From contig NZ_JADOET010000001.1 in assembly GCF_015645385.1 (NCBI RefSeq), positions 496,001 to 560,000 on the forward strand: 64,000 bases of DNA, given 5' to 3'. The position numbers were made by a program, and so were the translations under genes. Of the stretch, positions 1 to 8,248 are shown one piece after another. Numbering within the stretch: position 1 is the first letter of the stretch; the number at the start of each line of letters is the position of its first letter. This DNA comes from Winogradskyella marina (lineage in GTDB: Bacteria; Bacteroidota; Bacteroidia; Flavobacteriales; Flavobacteriaceae). Under the pieces are notes generated by a model that ran no database searches, was not told the origin of the DNA, and saw nothing but the letters and a program-made list of their open reading frames with translations.

Positions 1-998
1 CATTTTTCACGATCGTTTTGTTGTTTTTGATAGAGAATCTTATAAATAGCTCCACCACTTTCGCCTACTGTAAAACTTCCGAATTCTGTAAAAATGTTTG
101 GTGTGTCTACCGCTTCTTCCTCACAAACGAGTTTAATTTGGTTAACAATTTCATCGACCATATAAGCATAATCAAAATCGAAGGCTAAAGAGTTTTTAAT
201 CGGGAAACCACCGCCAATATTTAAACTATCTAAGCTTGGACATATTTTCTTTAATGCGGTATAAACCTTTAAACACTTGTGTAATTCATTCCAGTAATAG
301 GCATTATCTCTAATTCCTGTATTGATAAAAAAGTGTAACATTTTAAGTTCTACTTTCTTATTTTCCTGAATTTGAGACTTATAAAATGGCACAATATTTT
401 TGTAGCCAATCCCTAAACGTGAGGTATAGAATTCAAATTTTGGCTCTTCTTCAGAAGCGATTCTAATCCCAACTTGGAACTTGCCGTTAATCTCTTGAGA
501 TAACAAATCGATTTCTTCATAGTTATCGATAATTGGAATGGCATTTTTATGACCATCGTTAATTAAATCAGCAATATTAGAAATGTATTGTTCACGTTTA
601 AAACCGTTACTTAACACATAAGTTTCATTTGTTATTTTGCCTTCCTTTTTTAGTGCTCTTACAATATCAATATCGAAAGCCGAAGAGGTTTCAATATGAA
701 TATCATTTGTTAAGGCTTCATCTAAAACATGCTTAAAATGCGAACTCTTAGTGCAATAGCAATAATTGTACTTTCCTTTATAATCGTGTTTTTTAAACGC
801 ATCAGAAAACCAGGATTTAGCACGTTGAATGTTATTGGATATCTGTGGTAAGTAGGTGAATTTTAAAGGTGCACCATAGGTTTCCACCAACTTCATTAAG
901 TCGATATCGTGAAAATGCAACGCTTTATCCTCAAGTTTAAATTCGTCTTGAGGAAAGTGAAAGGATTGATCGATGAGATCAATGTATTTATTGTTCAT
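1..998 (-). CDS. speA: Arginine decarboxylase, PLP-dependent (C-terminus cut by window edge)
   Basis: The reverse-strand reading frame opens with MNNKYIDLIDQSF and stays open to the left edge, so about 332 residues are present and the C-terminus is missing. The fold-type III decarboxylase (alanine-racemase-like) barrel is recognisable from the stretches GAPLKFTYLP, YNYCYCTKSS (the lysine-bearing strand region in this family), NIGGGFP and FTEFGSFTVGESG. This matches the biosynthetic arginine decarboxylase seen in flavobacteria, which makes agmatine for polyamine synthesis in the cytoplasm. An agmatinase gene often follows and would lie outside the window. A TAnnTTTG element about 290 bp upstream suggests a long leader. 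Diaminopimelate or other type III decarboxylases are the alternative, less likely from the N-terminus. Confidence 0.8.
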   Translation of the reverse strand, partial: MNNKYIDLIDQSFHFPQDEFKLEDKALHFHDIDLMKLVETYGAPLKFTYLPQISNNIQRAKSWFSDAFKKHDYKGKYNYCYCTKSSHFKHVLDEALTNDIHIETSSAFDIDIVRALKKEGKITNETYVLSNGFKREQYISNIADLINDGHKNAIPIIDNYEEIDLLSQEINGKFQVGIRIASEEEPKFEFYTSRLGIGYKNIVPFYKSQIQENKKVELKMLHFFINTGIRDNAYYWNELHKCLKVYTALKKICPSLDSLNIGGGFPIKNSLAFDFDYAYMVDEIVNQIKLVCEEEAVDTPNIFTEFGSFTVGESGGAIYKILYQKQQNDREK

Positions 999-1063
999 TG
1001 TTTAAATATAAATTCAAGTGTAAATAAAAATAGTAGTGTAAATAAGATTAGGGTTACACTAAA

Positions 1064-1216
1064 TCATACCTGAATTTGGCTTTGTGTAGTAGGTACAAAA
1101 CCATAAATATGCTGGCTAGCAGCTATCGCAGAAGCGGAAGTTAGCTCTAAAATTCGGTTACTTAATCTATAAGCTGCTCTTGAATATGACTTCCTAATTT
1201 TCAAGCGCCCGAACAT
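1064..1216 (-). CDS. Possible 50-residue leader or small protein upstream of speA
   Basis: A reverse-strand frame from an ATG to a TGA encodes 50 residues starting MFGRLKIRKSYSRAAY and ending TTQSQIQV. It is basic at the N-terminus with an Ala/Ser/Ile-rich helix-like middle. It lies between a good TAnnTTTG element (1286-1293) and the speA start, in the same direction. I do not recognise the product. The same stretch can fold into stem-loops, so it could instead be a structured leader RNA or chance. Evidence for translation is only the open frame and its position. Confidence 0.2.
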   Translation of the reverse strand: MFGRLKIRKSYSRAAYRLSNRILELTSASAIAASQHIYGFVPTTQSQIQV

Positions 1217-1285
1217 ATAAACATGTTTCAATTGTTCAGCTAAAAACTGGATTATAATTTAATAGATTGACTCCAATTTTCGCTG

Positions 1286-1293
1286 CAAATGTA
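1286..1293 (-). promoter_or_regulatory. Candidate -7 promoter element (TACATTTG, reverse strand)
   Basis: On the reverse strand this reads TACATTTG, an exact match to the Bacteroidota TAnnTTTG -7 consensus. It would start a transcript running through the small reading frame into speA with a leader of roughly 280 bases. No clear -33 TTG is seen at the usual spacing. Confidence 0.35.
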
Positions 1294-1490
1294 ATTTATT
1301 TTTTAATATGAAAACCTTTTTTTTAATTATTTTTAGCGTCTTGATTTTTAGACAAATAACAATCGATTAGGTTATAAAACGAAAGATTTCAAACTGGTTT
1401 ATTATTTTATAATCACATCGGTTTTTATACCAACCACACATATTTATCCTCCAATAATACACCTTCACTTTCAGCACAAAATAGTACCAT

Positions 1491-1498
1491 TATATTTG
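1491..1498 (+). promoter_or_regulatory. Promoter -7 element (TATATTTG) for the T9SS-secreted protein gene
   Basis: TATATTTG matches TAnnTTTG exactly and lies 26 bases before the ATG at 1525. An imperfect -33 element (TTTC) sits 18 bases upstream of it. Spacing and position support both the promoter and the chosen start. Confidence 0.55.
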
Positions 1499-1524
1499 CC
1501 TAATAACTATTAATACTGCACACT

Positions 1525-2301
1525 ATGAATAAAATTACATCTTACTTATATCTTTTATTACTACCAACTTTTGTTGCTAGTCAAAATTTAATAGAAAACG
1601 GCAACGCAGAAGTCAGTCCAATTATAGAAAACGGATGGACACAAATTTCAGGAGATTGGCAACAACGAACAATATCACCACTGCCACAGGAGGGGAATGC
1701 TTATTTCTTTGCTGGTGCTAATAGTAGTGCTGAATTATTTCAAGATGTAGATGTTTCTGACAATAGCGCAAACATTGACTCAGGTAATCAATATTATACA
1801 TTTAGTTGCTATTTACACTCGTGGCCTCAAACACCAACCGACCAAGGTAGAGTTGTAGTTGACTATATGGATTCAGTTGGAGATATCTTAGATACTTATG
1901 ATACAGGAGTTAATACGAGAACTGATGAATGGGTTTATTTTACAGATACTCGTATAGCACCAATTGGAACAAGAACTATTAAAGTGACACTACTTTCTGA
2001 GCGTTACCAAGGCAGTAACAACGATGGTTATATTGACGATGTTCAATTAGTAGAAGGAGAAGGATTAACTATTGAAGAATTTGATGAACCTCAATTCGCT
2101 ATATCTCCTAATCCTGCAAAACATAACATTCAAGTTACAGGATTAACAGGTCATTCAAATTATAACATCTATAATTTAATAGGTAAAAAGGTAAAGACAG
2201 GTACAATTTCACAAAACAAACACATCAATATTGAAGCGCTTACAAATGGCTTATACTTTATCTATTTAGATAAACACGTCTTAAAATTCATAAAAAAATA
2301 G
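1525..2301 (+). CDS. T9SS-secreted protein with jelly-roll-like domain and type A sorting domain
   Basis: 258 residues. An N-terminal signal peptide (residues 1-19, ending VAS before QNLIENG) is followed by a beta-rich domain of about 155 residues that begins with the NLIENGNAE pattern typical of carbohydrate-binding-like jelly-roll modules in secreted Bacteroidota proteins. The last 70 residues form a T9SS type A sorting domain: FAISPNPAKHNIQV, then YNIYNLIGKKVKTG, ending YLDKHVLKFIKK. The protein should be exported by Sec and released or anchored at the cell surface by T9SS. No catalytic motif is visible, so ligand and role are unknown. It stands alone with its own promoter. Confidence 0.75.
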   Translation: MNKITSYLYLLLLPTFVASQNLIENGNAEVSPIIENGWTQISGDWQQRTISPLPQEGNAYFFAGANSSAELFQDVDVSDNSANIDSGNQYYTFSCYLHSWPQTPTDQGRVVVDYMDSVGDILDTYDTGVNTRTDEWVYFTDTRIAPIGTRTIKVTLLSERYQGSNNDGYIDDVQLVEGEGLTIEEFDEPQFAISPNPAKHNIQVTGLTGHSNYNIYNLIGKKVKTGTISQNKHINIEALTNGLYFIYLDKHVLKFIKK

Positions 2302-2319
2302 AAAGCACATTTAATATTT

Positions 2320-2386
2320 AGGTTAGATACCTTTAACCTTTATTCAAAGTCTTCTGAGGCTCAACTTATACAGGTTGCAGTTGAGC
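2320..2386 (+). terminator. Hairpins after the T9SS-secreted protein gene
   Basis: Two inverted repeats lie just downstream of the stop codon: AGGTTA (2320-2325) with TAACCT (2334-2339), and GCTCAACT (2359-2366) with AGTTGAGC (2379-2386). The second is a perfect 8-bp stem with a 12-base loop. Neither has a strong T-run, so a terminator role is inferred from position only. Confidence 0.3.
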
Positions 2387-2516
2387 GATAGCTATTGAAG
2401 CTAACGGAAACGTATCTGTTATATATCTAAACTAAAGAGCTCATTTTCCAATCTCGTTCAGTAAAGTCAACACGCACTGTAATAAGATATAGGCTTGAAT
2501 CAGAATAATAGGGATT

Positions 2517-4037
2517 TTAAGCCTTTACCTCAATCTCATTACAAGCATAATCCTTTACTTTCATTGTTCCTTCAGTTTTAAGTTGCATATGCCACGCAAA
2601 GGCTTTTTCAAGACTATGTGGTGTGTGTCCACCCAACTTATAAGCGTCTTCAAAATATTCTAAAAGTTGTGCTTTATATTCAGGATGTGCACAATTTTCA
2701 ATAACAACTCTAGCTCTTTCTATAGGTGCTAAACCTCTAAGATCTGCCAAACCTTGTTCTGTAACCAAGATATCAACATCGTGCTCACTGTGATCGGTAT
2801 GTGACACCATAGGAACTACATGTGAAATACGACCTTCTTTAGACATGGAAGGACAAGCAAAAATACTCAAGTAGCCGTTTCTAGCAAAGTCACCAGAACC
2901 GCCAATACCATTCATCATCTTAGTACCTGCAATATGTGTAGAGTTTACATTTCCATAGATATCCACCTCAATTGCGGTGTTAATTCCAATAACACCTAAA
3001 CGATTAATGACTTCTGCCGCATTACTAATATTTTGAGGTCTTAATAGGAGTTTATCTTTATAGGCTTCAAAATTACTAAACACTTTTTTAGAACAGCCTT
3101 CCGTGACAGTCATTGACGATGCTGAGGCAAATAATAATTTTCCAGAGTCAAAAAGCTCAAAAGTACTATCTTGAAGCACCTCTGAATACATGGTTAAATT
3201 TTTAAACTTACTGTTAGTAAAACCAGATAAAATAGCATTAGCTGTTTTTCCAATACCAGCTTGTAAAGGCAAAAGTGATTCTGTTAAACGTCCTTCTTCT
3301 ACTTCATTTTCTAAGAATTTAAGAATATGTTCAGAAATGGCCTTAGTTTTTTCGTCTGGTGCTGCAATCACAGCAGGACTATCTGGAAGCTCAGTATAAA
3401 CAACAGCAACAACTTTGGCTGGATCAATCTTAATAAAAGGATCTCCAATTCTAGTATCAGACTCTAAAACAGGAATAACCTCACGATTAGGCTGTTTTTT
3501 AAGAACTTTTACATCATGAATACCCTCAAGACTCTCAGGAAATGTTGTATTGATTTCAATAATAATTTTATCTGCATTTTCAGCAAAAATTGGTGAATTC
3601 CCAATAGATGTTGTTGGTACAATATAACCTTCTTCTGTTATTGATACTGCTTCAATAATGGCAATATCAATTTTAAATTTATCAATTTTCTGAAACATGT
3701 CTGCCGTTTGCCCTAAATGCTGATCTACATAAAGTACCTCATGATTATTGATACTCTTTCTTAAGGTAGGATCGGCTTGAAACGGCATTCTTTTATATAA
3801 CGCTCCATTTTTTGCTAAGTCGGCATCCGTATTATACCCTAATGAAGCACCACTCATTACAGTAACCTTTAGATCTTCAAAAAGCGCTCGCTTTGCCACT
3901 TGTGGTAATACCGCTTTACTGTCACCTGCTTTGGTAAAACCACTAACACCTAATATGTGATGATTTTTAATTAATATAGCAGCCTTTTCTGGGCTCTGAA
4001 TTTTATCTAAATAAGCTGAATACTTAACTCTCTGCAT
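2517..4037 (-). CDS. Acetyl-CoA hydrolase / succinate:acetate CoA-transferase family
   Basis: About 506 residues from the internal start MQRVKYSAYLDKI. An upstream in-frame Met at 4103 would add 22 residues of hydrophobic, AT-rich sequence unlike the family N-terminus. The protein covers both family domains: an N-terminal half with VSGFTKAGDSKAVLP and a C-terminal half with GTKMMNGIGGSGDFARNG, VTEQGLADLRG and IENCAHPEY. The YSEVLQD segment around the middle holds a Glu that fits the catalytic glutamyl-CoA residue of this family. Expected role is moving CoA between acetyl-CoA and short acids (succinate or acetate) in the cytoplasm. It is divergent from an AraC regulator that may control it. 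Exact substrate pair is uncertain. Confidence 0.85.
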   Translation of the reverse strand: MQRVKYSAYLDKIQSPEKAAILIKNHHILGVSGFTKAGDSKAVLPQVAKRALFEDLKVTVMSGASLGYNTDADLAKNGALYKRMPFQADPTLRKSINNHEVLYVDQHLGQTADMFQKIDKFKIDIAIIEAVSITEEGYIVPTTSIGNSPIFAENADKIIIEINTTFPESLEGIHDVKVLKKQPNREVIPVLESDTRIGDPFIKIDPAKVVAVVYTELPDSPAVIAAPDEKTKAISEHILKFLENEVEEGRLTESLLPLQAGIGKTANAILSGFTNSKFKNLTMYSEVLQDSTFELFDSGKLLFASASSMTVTEGCSKKVFSNFEAYKDKLLLRPQNISNAAEVINRLGVIGINTAIEVDIYGNVNSTHIAGTKMMNGIGGSGDFARNGYLSIFACPSMSKEGRISHVVPMVSHTDHSEHDVDILVTEQGLADLRGLAPIERARVVIENCAHPEYKAQLLEYFEDAYKLGGHTPHSLEKAFAWHMQLKTEGTMKVKDYACNEIEVKA

Positions 4038-4169
4038 AGTCCTGATTATTTTATAAATTATAAGTAAAAAAATTACTGTTTTAGTTTCTATTGTATTTTC
4101 CAATAAAAGCGAAAAGCAATTTATATAAGATATTTAATGTCTTTTTATCTAAAAAAGACTTTAATTTAT

Positions 4170-4177
4170 TAATTTCG
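4170..4177 (+). promoter_or_regulatory. Candidate -7 element (TAATTTCG) for the AraC regulator
   Basis: TAATTTCG differs from TAnnTTTG at one position and lies 48 bases before the preferred ATG at 4226, on the side of the direct repeats expected if those repeats lie in the leader. Weak evidence alone. Confidence 0.25.
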
Positions 4178-4189
4178 GACATAAATGGT

Positions 4190-4225
4190 AAAATAGCAAC
4201 TATTGAAGTTAAAATTGCAACTATT
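4190..4225 (+). repeat. Tandem 15-bp direct repeat, 21-bp period, before the AraC start codon
   Basis: AAAATAGCAACTATT (4190-4204) recurs as AAAATTGCAACTATT (4211-4225) with one mismatch. The 21-bp period places both on the same helix face, as in AraC-family operators. The second copy ends directly before the ATG. It lies in the region between the divergent CoA-transferase and regulator genes. Confidence 0.5.
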
Positions 4226-5032
4226 ATGGACACAAAATATTACTTAACAGAGGTTGATAAAATTCCAGAAAGCATCTTTTGTTACCACAATTTAATGGGT
4301 GAAAATTTCATTGAATCACATAGCCATAACAAAGGTCAATTTTTATATACTGAAGGAGGTGTTGTACATATTAAAACTGATAGTAGAACTTACTATTTAC
4401 CTGCACGACATTATATGTGGATTCCGCCAAAAACAAAACATGCTATTTATCCTAATTCACCAAAGGTTATTATGAGAAATCTATATTTTCCTTTAGACGC
4501 AATGACATCTGATTTTTATAAAAATGAAGCTATTTACCCGATTAACAACCTACTTTTGGAGTTATTATTATATACAAAAAGCTGGAATGGAGATGTTACA
4601 AATTCACAAAAAAACAAATATGCCATTGGCATTGCTTTTAAGGCCCTTTTAGAGCAAACCACATCAAAGTCATTACATTTTGAACTGCCACATCCTAAAG
4701 ACAGGCGGCTAGTTGCCATTATAAATTATCTGAACAAACAAATTCACGAAGAGCATTTATTGCCTCAACTCGCATCAAAGTTTAGTATGACTAACAAAAC
4801 GTTATATCGATTATTTAAAAAGGATGTTGGTATGTCGTTTATTAAGTACTACACTAAACTACGTATATTCAAATCTTTAGAATACTTAATGAATTCAGAT
4901 TATAACATTTCAGAAATAGCCAACAAAGTTGGTTATAATAGTTTACCAACTTTTAGTGATACTTTTAGAAAAATTATGGATAAACGACCATCTGAATATA
5001 GAAAATCCAAAGGTGTTTATTTAGAATCCTAA
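4226..5032 (+). CDS. AraC-family transcriptional regulator
   Basis: 268 residues from MDTKYYLTEVDKI. The frame is open upstream to 4091, but that extension runs through the direct repeats and does not resemble the family. The N-terminal half is a cupin-type ligand-binding domain (IESHSHNKGQFLYTEGG, YMWIPPKTKHAIYPN). The C-terminal 100 residues are the double helix-turn-helix of AraC proteins: LLPQLASKFSMTNKTLYRLF and NISEIANKVGYNSLPTFSDT, ending RPSEYRKSK. It is a cytoplasmic DNA-binding regulator. The divergent CoA-transferase gene and the gene itself are the likely targets. The ligand is unknown. Confidence 0.85.
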   Translation: MDTKYYLTEVDKIPESIFCYHNLMGENFIESHSHNKGQFLYTEGGVVHIKTDSRTYYLPARHYMWIPPKTKHAIYPNSPKVIMRNLYFPLDAMTSDFYKNEAIYPINNLLLELLLYTKSWNGDVTNSQKNKYAIGIAFKALLEQTTSKSLHFELPHPKDRRLVAIINYLNKQIHEEHLLPQLASKFSMTNKTLYRLFKKDVGMSFIKYYTKLRIFKSLEYLMNSDYNISEIANKVGYNSLPTFSDTFRKIMDKRPSEYRKSKGVYLES

Positions 5033-5293
5033 ATGTTATAAATTAATTTGTTCAATAGTCATCATTTCTTTCAGTTTAATTAATAAACCAATACTCAAAA
5101 TAGTAAACTCGAATATTCTATTAAACGTTAATCTTAAAGCATTAGAACAATAAACGACAACAAAGTACTGTGGCAAAAACCAATCACTAACCCAAAACAC
5201 CACTTTACGAACTGAATGGTTGTTATTACTCATAACAATTTTTAAATGGAAGGTTTAACAGATAGATTTGAGGTAAACAAAACAATCTATATT

Positions 5294-5728
5294 ATGAAAT
5301 CAACATTAAAAATGCAACAACATCGAACTATTAACTCCATTCGCTTTATTGGAATTGTAATGCTAACACTACTCGCTTATAATCCAATTTACGCGCAAAG
5401 CACTACCACAACATCCACCCAAGTTACTGACAACGACAGAATCATTAAAGGTATTGTTAGTGATGAAACGGCAGGTTTAGTTGGAGTAAACGTAATTCAA
5501 CAAGGAACAAGAAATGGTACAGTAACTAATGAAAAAGGAGAATTCACCTTTCCTAACAAGTTAAAAACTGGTGATGTGCTCCTATTTAGTTATTTAGGCT
5601 ATGTTACTCAAAAAGTAGTAATTAAAGATAGTACAACATTTATTACCCTTAAACTAACGGAAGATTTGGTTGAAATGATTGGAGCTTTAGATACATCAAA
5701 ACCGTATAAATCTAAGCGTAAAAACTAA
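5294..5728 (+). CDS. Carboxypeptidase-regulatory-like domain protein, exported
   Basis: 144 residues from MKSTLKMQQHR. An in-frame Met 48 bases upstream is possible, but the shorter form places the hydrophobic signal core (FIGIVMLTLLAYNPIYAQ) in a more usual position. After a Thr/Ser-rich spacer comes one CarboxypepD_reg-like beta-sandwich: IIKGIVSDETAGLVGVNVI, GTRNGTVTNEKGEFTF, LLFSYLGYVTQKV. This domain usually sits at the N-terminus of SusC/TonB receptors, but here it stands alone with no plug or barrel. It is 7 bases from the transglutaminase-like gene, so the pair is probably co-transcribed. The function is unknown; an envelope location is inferred. Confidence 0.65.
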   Translation: MKSTLKMQQHRTINSIRFIGIVMLTLLAYNPIYAQSTTTTSTQVTDNDRIIKGIVSDETAGLVGVNVIQQGTRNGTVTNEKGEFTFPNKLKTGDVLLFSYLGYVTQKVVIKDSTTFITLKLTEDLVEMIGALDTSKPYKSKRKN

Positions 5729-5735
5729 GTTTGTC

Positions 5736-6749
5736 TTGAATATATTACGTTTCATACTGCCCTTCATATTTGCAACTCAAGCATTTGCTCAAGTTTCTGA
5801 TTTTAACTCTATTAGTTTTAAAAAATCAGATAGTATTGCATTGGTTTATAAGAATGAAGGGCTTTCTAATTTACCACAACTGGCGTTTCAACTCACCTCT
5901 AATTTAGACACAGACGTAGAACGTTTTAGAGCTATTTACCGTTGGGTTTGTAATAATATTTCCAACAATTACGGTTTGTATTTAAGAAATAAACGAAAGC
6001 GAGAGCGATTTAAAACAGATCGTATTAGGCTTAAAGCTTGGAACGACGATTTTAGAAAAAAGTTATTTTCCAAACTACTTAAAGACCAAAGTACAATCTG
6101 TACAGGCTATGCTTATTTGGTTAAAGAGCTAGCTCAATTGGCCAACATAGAATGCGAAATTGTACAGGGTTATGGACGCGTTAGTACAACAGACATAGAA
6201 AATTTAGACCTCCCAAACCACTCTTGGAATGCCGTAAAGCTAAATAACAAATGGTACTTATGCGATCCTACTTGGGCAAGTGGAATACCACATCCTAAAA
6301 CCAATCGGTTTACATTTCAGTATAATGATGGCTTCTTTTTAACCGAACCGACACTTTTTGCAGTGAATCATTTTCCAGTTGAGCAAAAATGGTGGTTATT
6401 AGATAATGCTATTCCTTCCTTTGAGAATTTTTTAGCCTCTCCAATAATTTACGGCAAAGCATATACCTATCTCAACGGACACATTTTGCCACAACAATTG
6501 CATCAAACTATTAAACCTTTTGATACCGTTACTTTTAATTACCAAGTTAAACCCACTGTCAAAATTAAAGATATCACCCTTCAACTTGACAATGGTTTTA
6601 GAACTTGGAAAACAAAACCACAAGAAACAACTATTAACAACACGTTGTTAATTATAAACCAACAATTTAAAACTACGGGTTTTTACGATGTTCATGTTTT
6701 TATCAATGACGACTTAATTTCAACCTATACAGTTAAAGTAAGTCCTTAA
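5736..6749 (+). CDS. Transglutaminase-like exported protein (TTG start)
   Basis: 337 residues. No ATG or GTG is available between the upstream in-frame TAG and the signal peptide, so the start is the TTG at 5736. It gives a clean signal sequence (NILRFILPFIFATQAFA before Q). The transglutaminase/protease core is complete: Cys122 in STICTGYAYL, His162 in NHSWNAVKLN and Asp177 in WYLCDPTWASG. The C-terminal half is beta-rich with no recognised domain. It probably acts in the periplasm as a cysteine peptidase or amide-bond transferase; the substrate is unknown. It follows the CarboxypepD_reg gene by 7 bases, suggesting translational coupling. Confidence 0.7.
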   Translation: MNILRFILPFIFATQAFAQVSDFNSISFKKSDSIALVYKNEGLSNLPQLAFQLTSNLDTDVERFRAIYRWVCNNISNNYGLYLRNKRKRERFKTDRIRLKAWNDDFRKKLFSKLLKDQSTICTGYAYLVKELAQLANIECEIVQGYGRVSTTDIENLDLPNHSWNAVKLNNKWYLCDPTWASGIPHPKTNRFTFQYNDGFFLTEPTLFAVNHFPVEQKWWLLDNAIPSFENFLASPIIYGKAYTYLNGHILPQQLHQTIKPFDTVTFNYQVKPTVKIKDITLQLDNGFRTWKTKPQETTINNTLLIINQQFKTTGFYDVHVFINDDLISTYTVKVSP

Positions 6750-6771
6750 TGATTGGTAGTGTAATATAAAC

Positions 6772-7152
6772 TTAATCGACAGAGACAATTAACAAATCGT
6801 TTTCATCAACTTCAACCTCAATACTCTCACAAGGAAGAATACTCAATTGTATTTTTTGACCGTAAACAAGGTCGTTAGTTGCCACGATAATTATGTCATT
6901 ATTAGTCAACTCTAGCCAATCGGTATCTGCAGATGTGGTTAAATTCTCCGCATGCAATTCGCTATAATCTTGCCCATAAATAGCAACATCGAAACTAAGC
7001 GCACTGTTGTTAGTAATTTTAACTTGAGGTAAGTTGTCTACACAGCTAAGTGTTTGTGGAATCAATTCGTCTTGTGTTTCTTGTACTTCAGAAGAATCTG
7101 TTGTACAATTCACCATAAGTAAAAGCACAAAAATGAGTTTAACATTTTTCAT
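6772..7152 (-). CDS. Small lipoprotein of unknown function
   Basis: 126 residues from MKNVKLIFVLLLMVNC. A longer frame exists upstream, but this start gives a classic lipoprotein signal with a lipobox ending in Cys16 (LLMVNC then TTDSS). The mature part is an acidic, Asp/Glu/Thr-rich beta-type domain of about 75 residues (VKITNNSALSFDVAIYG, LSILPCESIEVEVDEND). Two further Cys residues could form a disulphide. It is convergent with the transglutaminase-like gene with a 22-bp gap. The family is not recognised. Confidence 0.55.
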   Translation of the reverse strand: MKNVKLIFVLLLMVNCTTDSSEVQETQDELIPQTLSCVDNLPQVKITNNSALSFDVAIYGQDYSELHAENLTTSADTDWLELTNNDIIIVATNDLVYGQKIQLSILPCESIEVEVDENDLLIVSVD

Positions 7153-7279
7153 AAGTAGGTTGTTTTTAAATATTTGGGACTGCAATATAAAAAAAACAAA
7201 CAAAACCTCGATAAAAAGTACTTTTATTCGACGAACGGTAAAATATGAAAAATGTAAAAATTGCTAATGAGGCTAAGTA

Positions 7280-8140
7280 TTATAGCATCTTCAAGGTATT
7301 TACCTCTTGCTCAGTTAAATGCTTCCAATGACCTCGAGGAATATCCTTTTTGGTTAAATGACCGATGGCAACACAGTCAATTTTTACAATATCGTAATTT
7401 AGAACATCAAATATTGTGCGTAAAATGGTATTTCCCGTATTTTTAATTTTAATACCTACTTGGTTTTTAGATTCACCTTGTATGTAGCTTACTTCTTCTA
7501 CAGAAACTAATTTACCATCTACTTTAAAACCTTCTTGGATCTTTTTTAAATCTTCATATTTTAAATTCTTATCGAGCTCTACTTGAAACAATCGTGCAAC
7601 TCCATTTTTAGAGTTTGTAAATTTCTGAACTACGATATCATCATTGGTAAATAATAATAAACCTAAAGAGTTTCTGCCTAAGCGACCAATAGGTTTTATG
7701 TTTGCGTTAGTAGCATTGGCTACTAGGTCCATAACTGTTCTACCTTTTCCTTCTGCTGTAGTTGTTGCAAAGCCTTTTGGCTTGTTTAACAATACGTACA
7801 CAGGAAGCTCTGGCGCAATGCGTTGTCCATCAAAACGCACATCATCTGAACGTTTTACTTTGTAACCCATTTCGGTAACTATTTGGCCGTTTACCATAAC
7901 TAAACCGATAGCAATATTCTCATCGGCTTCGCGACGTGAACATATGCCACTATTGGCTATATATTTATTTAAACGCATCTCATCTGGATTAGATGATTTT
8001 GGTGCTTTTGATTTTTTCTTTACACCTTGGGATTTCTTTTTAAAAGGAGCGTTCCCTCTAGCAAAATTTTTACTTTTACTATTAGCATTTCCTCCTCCTG
8101 AAGACTTTCCTTTTCCTTTGCTATCTTGATTTCTGCTCAT
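7280..8140 (-). CDS. RsuA/RluB-type pseudouridine synthase homologue lacking the catalytic Asp
   Basis: 286 residues. A Lys/Ser/Gly-rich basic tail (1-50) precedes an S4 RNA-binding domain (MRLNKYIANSGICSRREADE, about 55-100) and the RsuA-family catalytic domain. The family motif GRLDxxTxGLLL appears here as GRLGRNSLGLLL: residue 155, where the catalytic Asp is expected, is Gly (codon GGC at 7676-7678). The rest of the fold (VLLNKPKGFATT, LLLFTNDD, EELDKNLKY-like region) is intact. It may bind rRNA without making pseudouridine, or be a divergent paralogue. It lies downstream of the mevalonate operon in the same direction, with its own TACCTTTG element. Confidence 0.75.
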   Translation of the reverse strand: MSRNQDSKGKGKSSGGGNANSKSKNFARGNAPFKKKSQGVKKKSKAPKSSNPDEMRLNKYIANSGICSRREADENIAIGLVMVNGQIVTEMGYKVKRSDDVRFDGQRIAPELPVYVLLNKPKGFATTTAEGKGRTVMDLVANATNANIKPIGRLGRNSLGLLLFTNDDIVVQKFTNSKNGVARLFQVELDKNLKYEDLKKIQEGFKVDGKLVSVEEVSYIQGESKNQVGIKIKNTGNTILRTIFDVLNYDIVKIDCVAIGHLTKKDIPRGHWKHLTEQEVNTLKML

Positions 8141-8154
8141 GTTTCAAATTTTCG

Positions 8155-8162
8155 CAAAGGTA
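8155..8162 (-). promoter_or_regulatory. Candidate -7 element (TACCTTTG, reverse strand) for the RluB-like gene
   Basis: The reverse strand reads TACCTTTG followed by CG, an exact TAnnTTTG match 14 bases before the start codon, a distance common in flavobacteria. The -33 element is not clear. Confidence 0.45.
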
Positions 8163-8248
8163 AACAATAGTTTATATCTAGTGCTTAATTATTTAAGATG
8201 TTTAATACTATAGATTTTCAAGAGGTTAGAAAATGGATTTCTATGCTT

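Larger units (their letters stand above)
999..1524. other. Intergenic region between divergent speA and T9SS-protein genes
   Basis: This stretch of more than 500 bases holds two divergent promoter candidates (listed separately), a possible 50-codon reading frame on the reverse strand, and several small inverted repeats such as AGCAGCT near 1105 with AGCTGCT near 1182. The remainder is very AT-rich and shows nothing recognisable. No tRNA-like or known riboswitch structure was seen. Confidence 0.6.

Noticed and set aside
1081-1240. A known structured RNA (tRNA, tmRNA or SRP RNA) from the local stems
   Set aside because: None of the conserved signatures of these RNAs could be found; only generic inverted repeats are present.
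5036-5233. 65-codon reverse frame between the AraC gene and the CarboxypepD_reg gene
   Set aside because: No family resemblance, odd aromatic-rich composition and no promoter; likely chance in AT-rich DNA.
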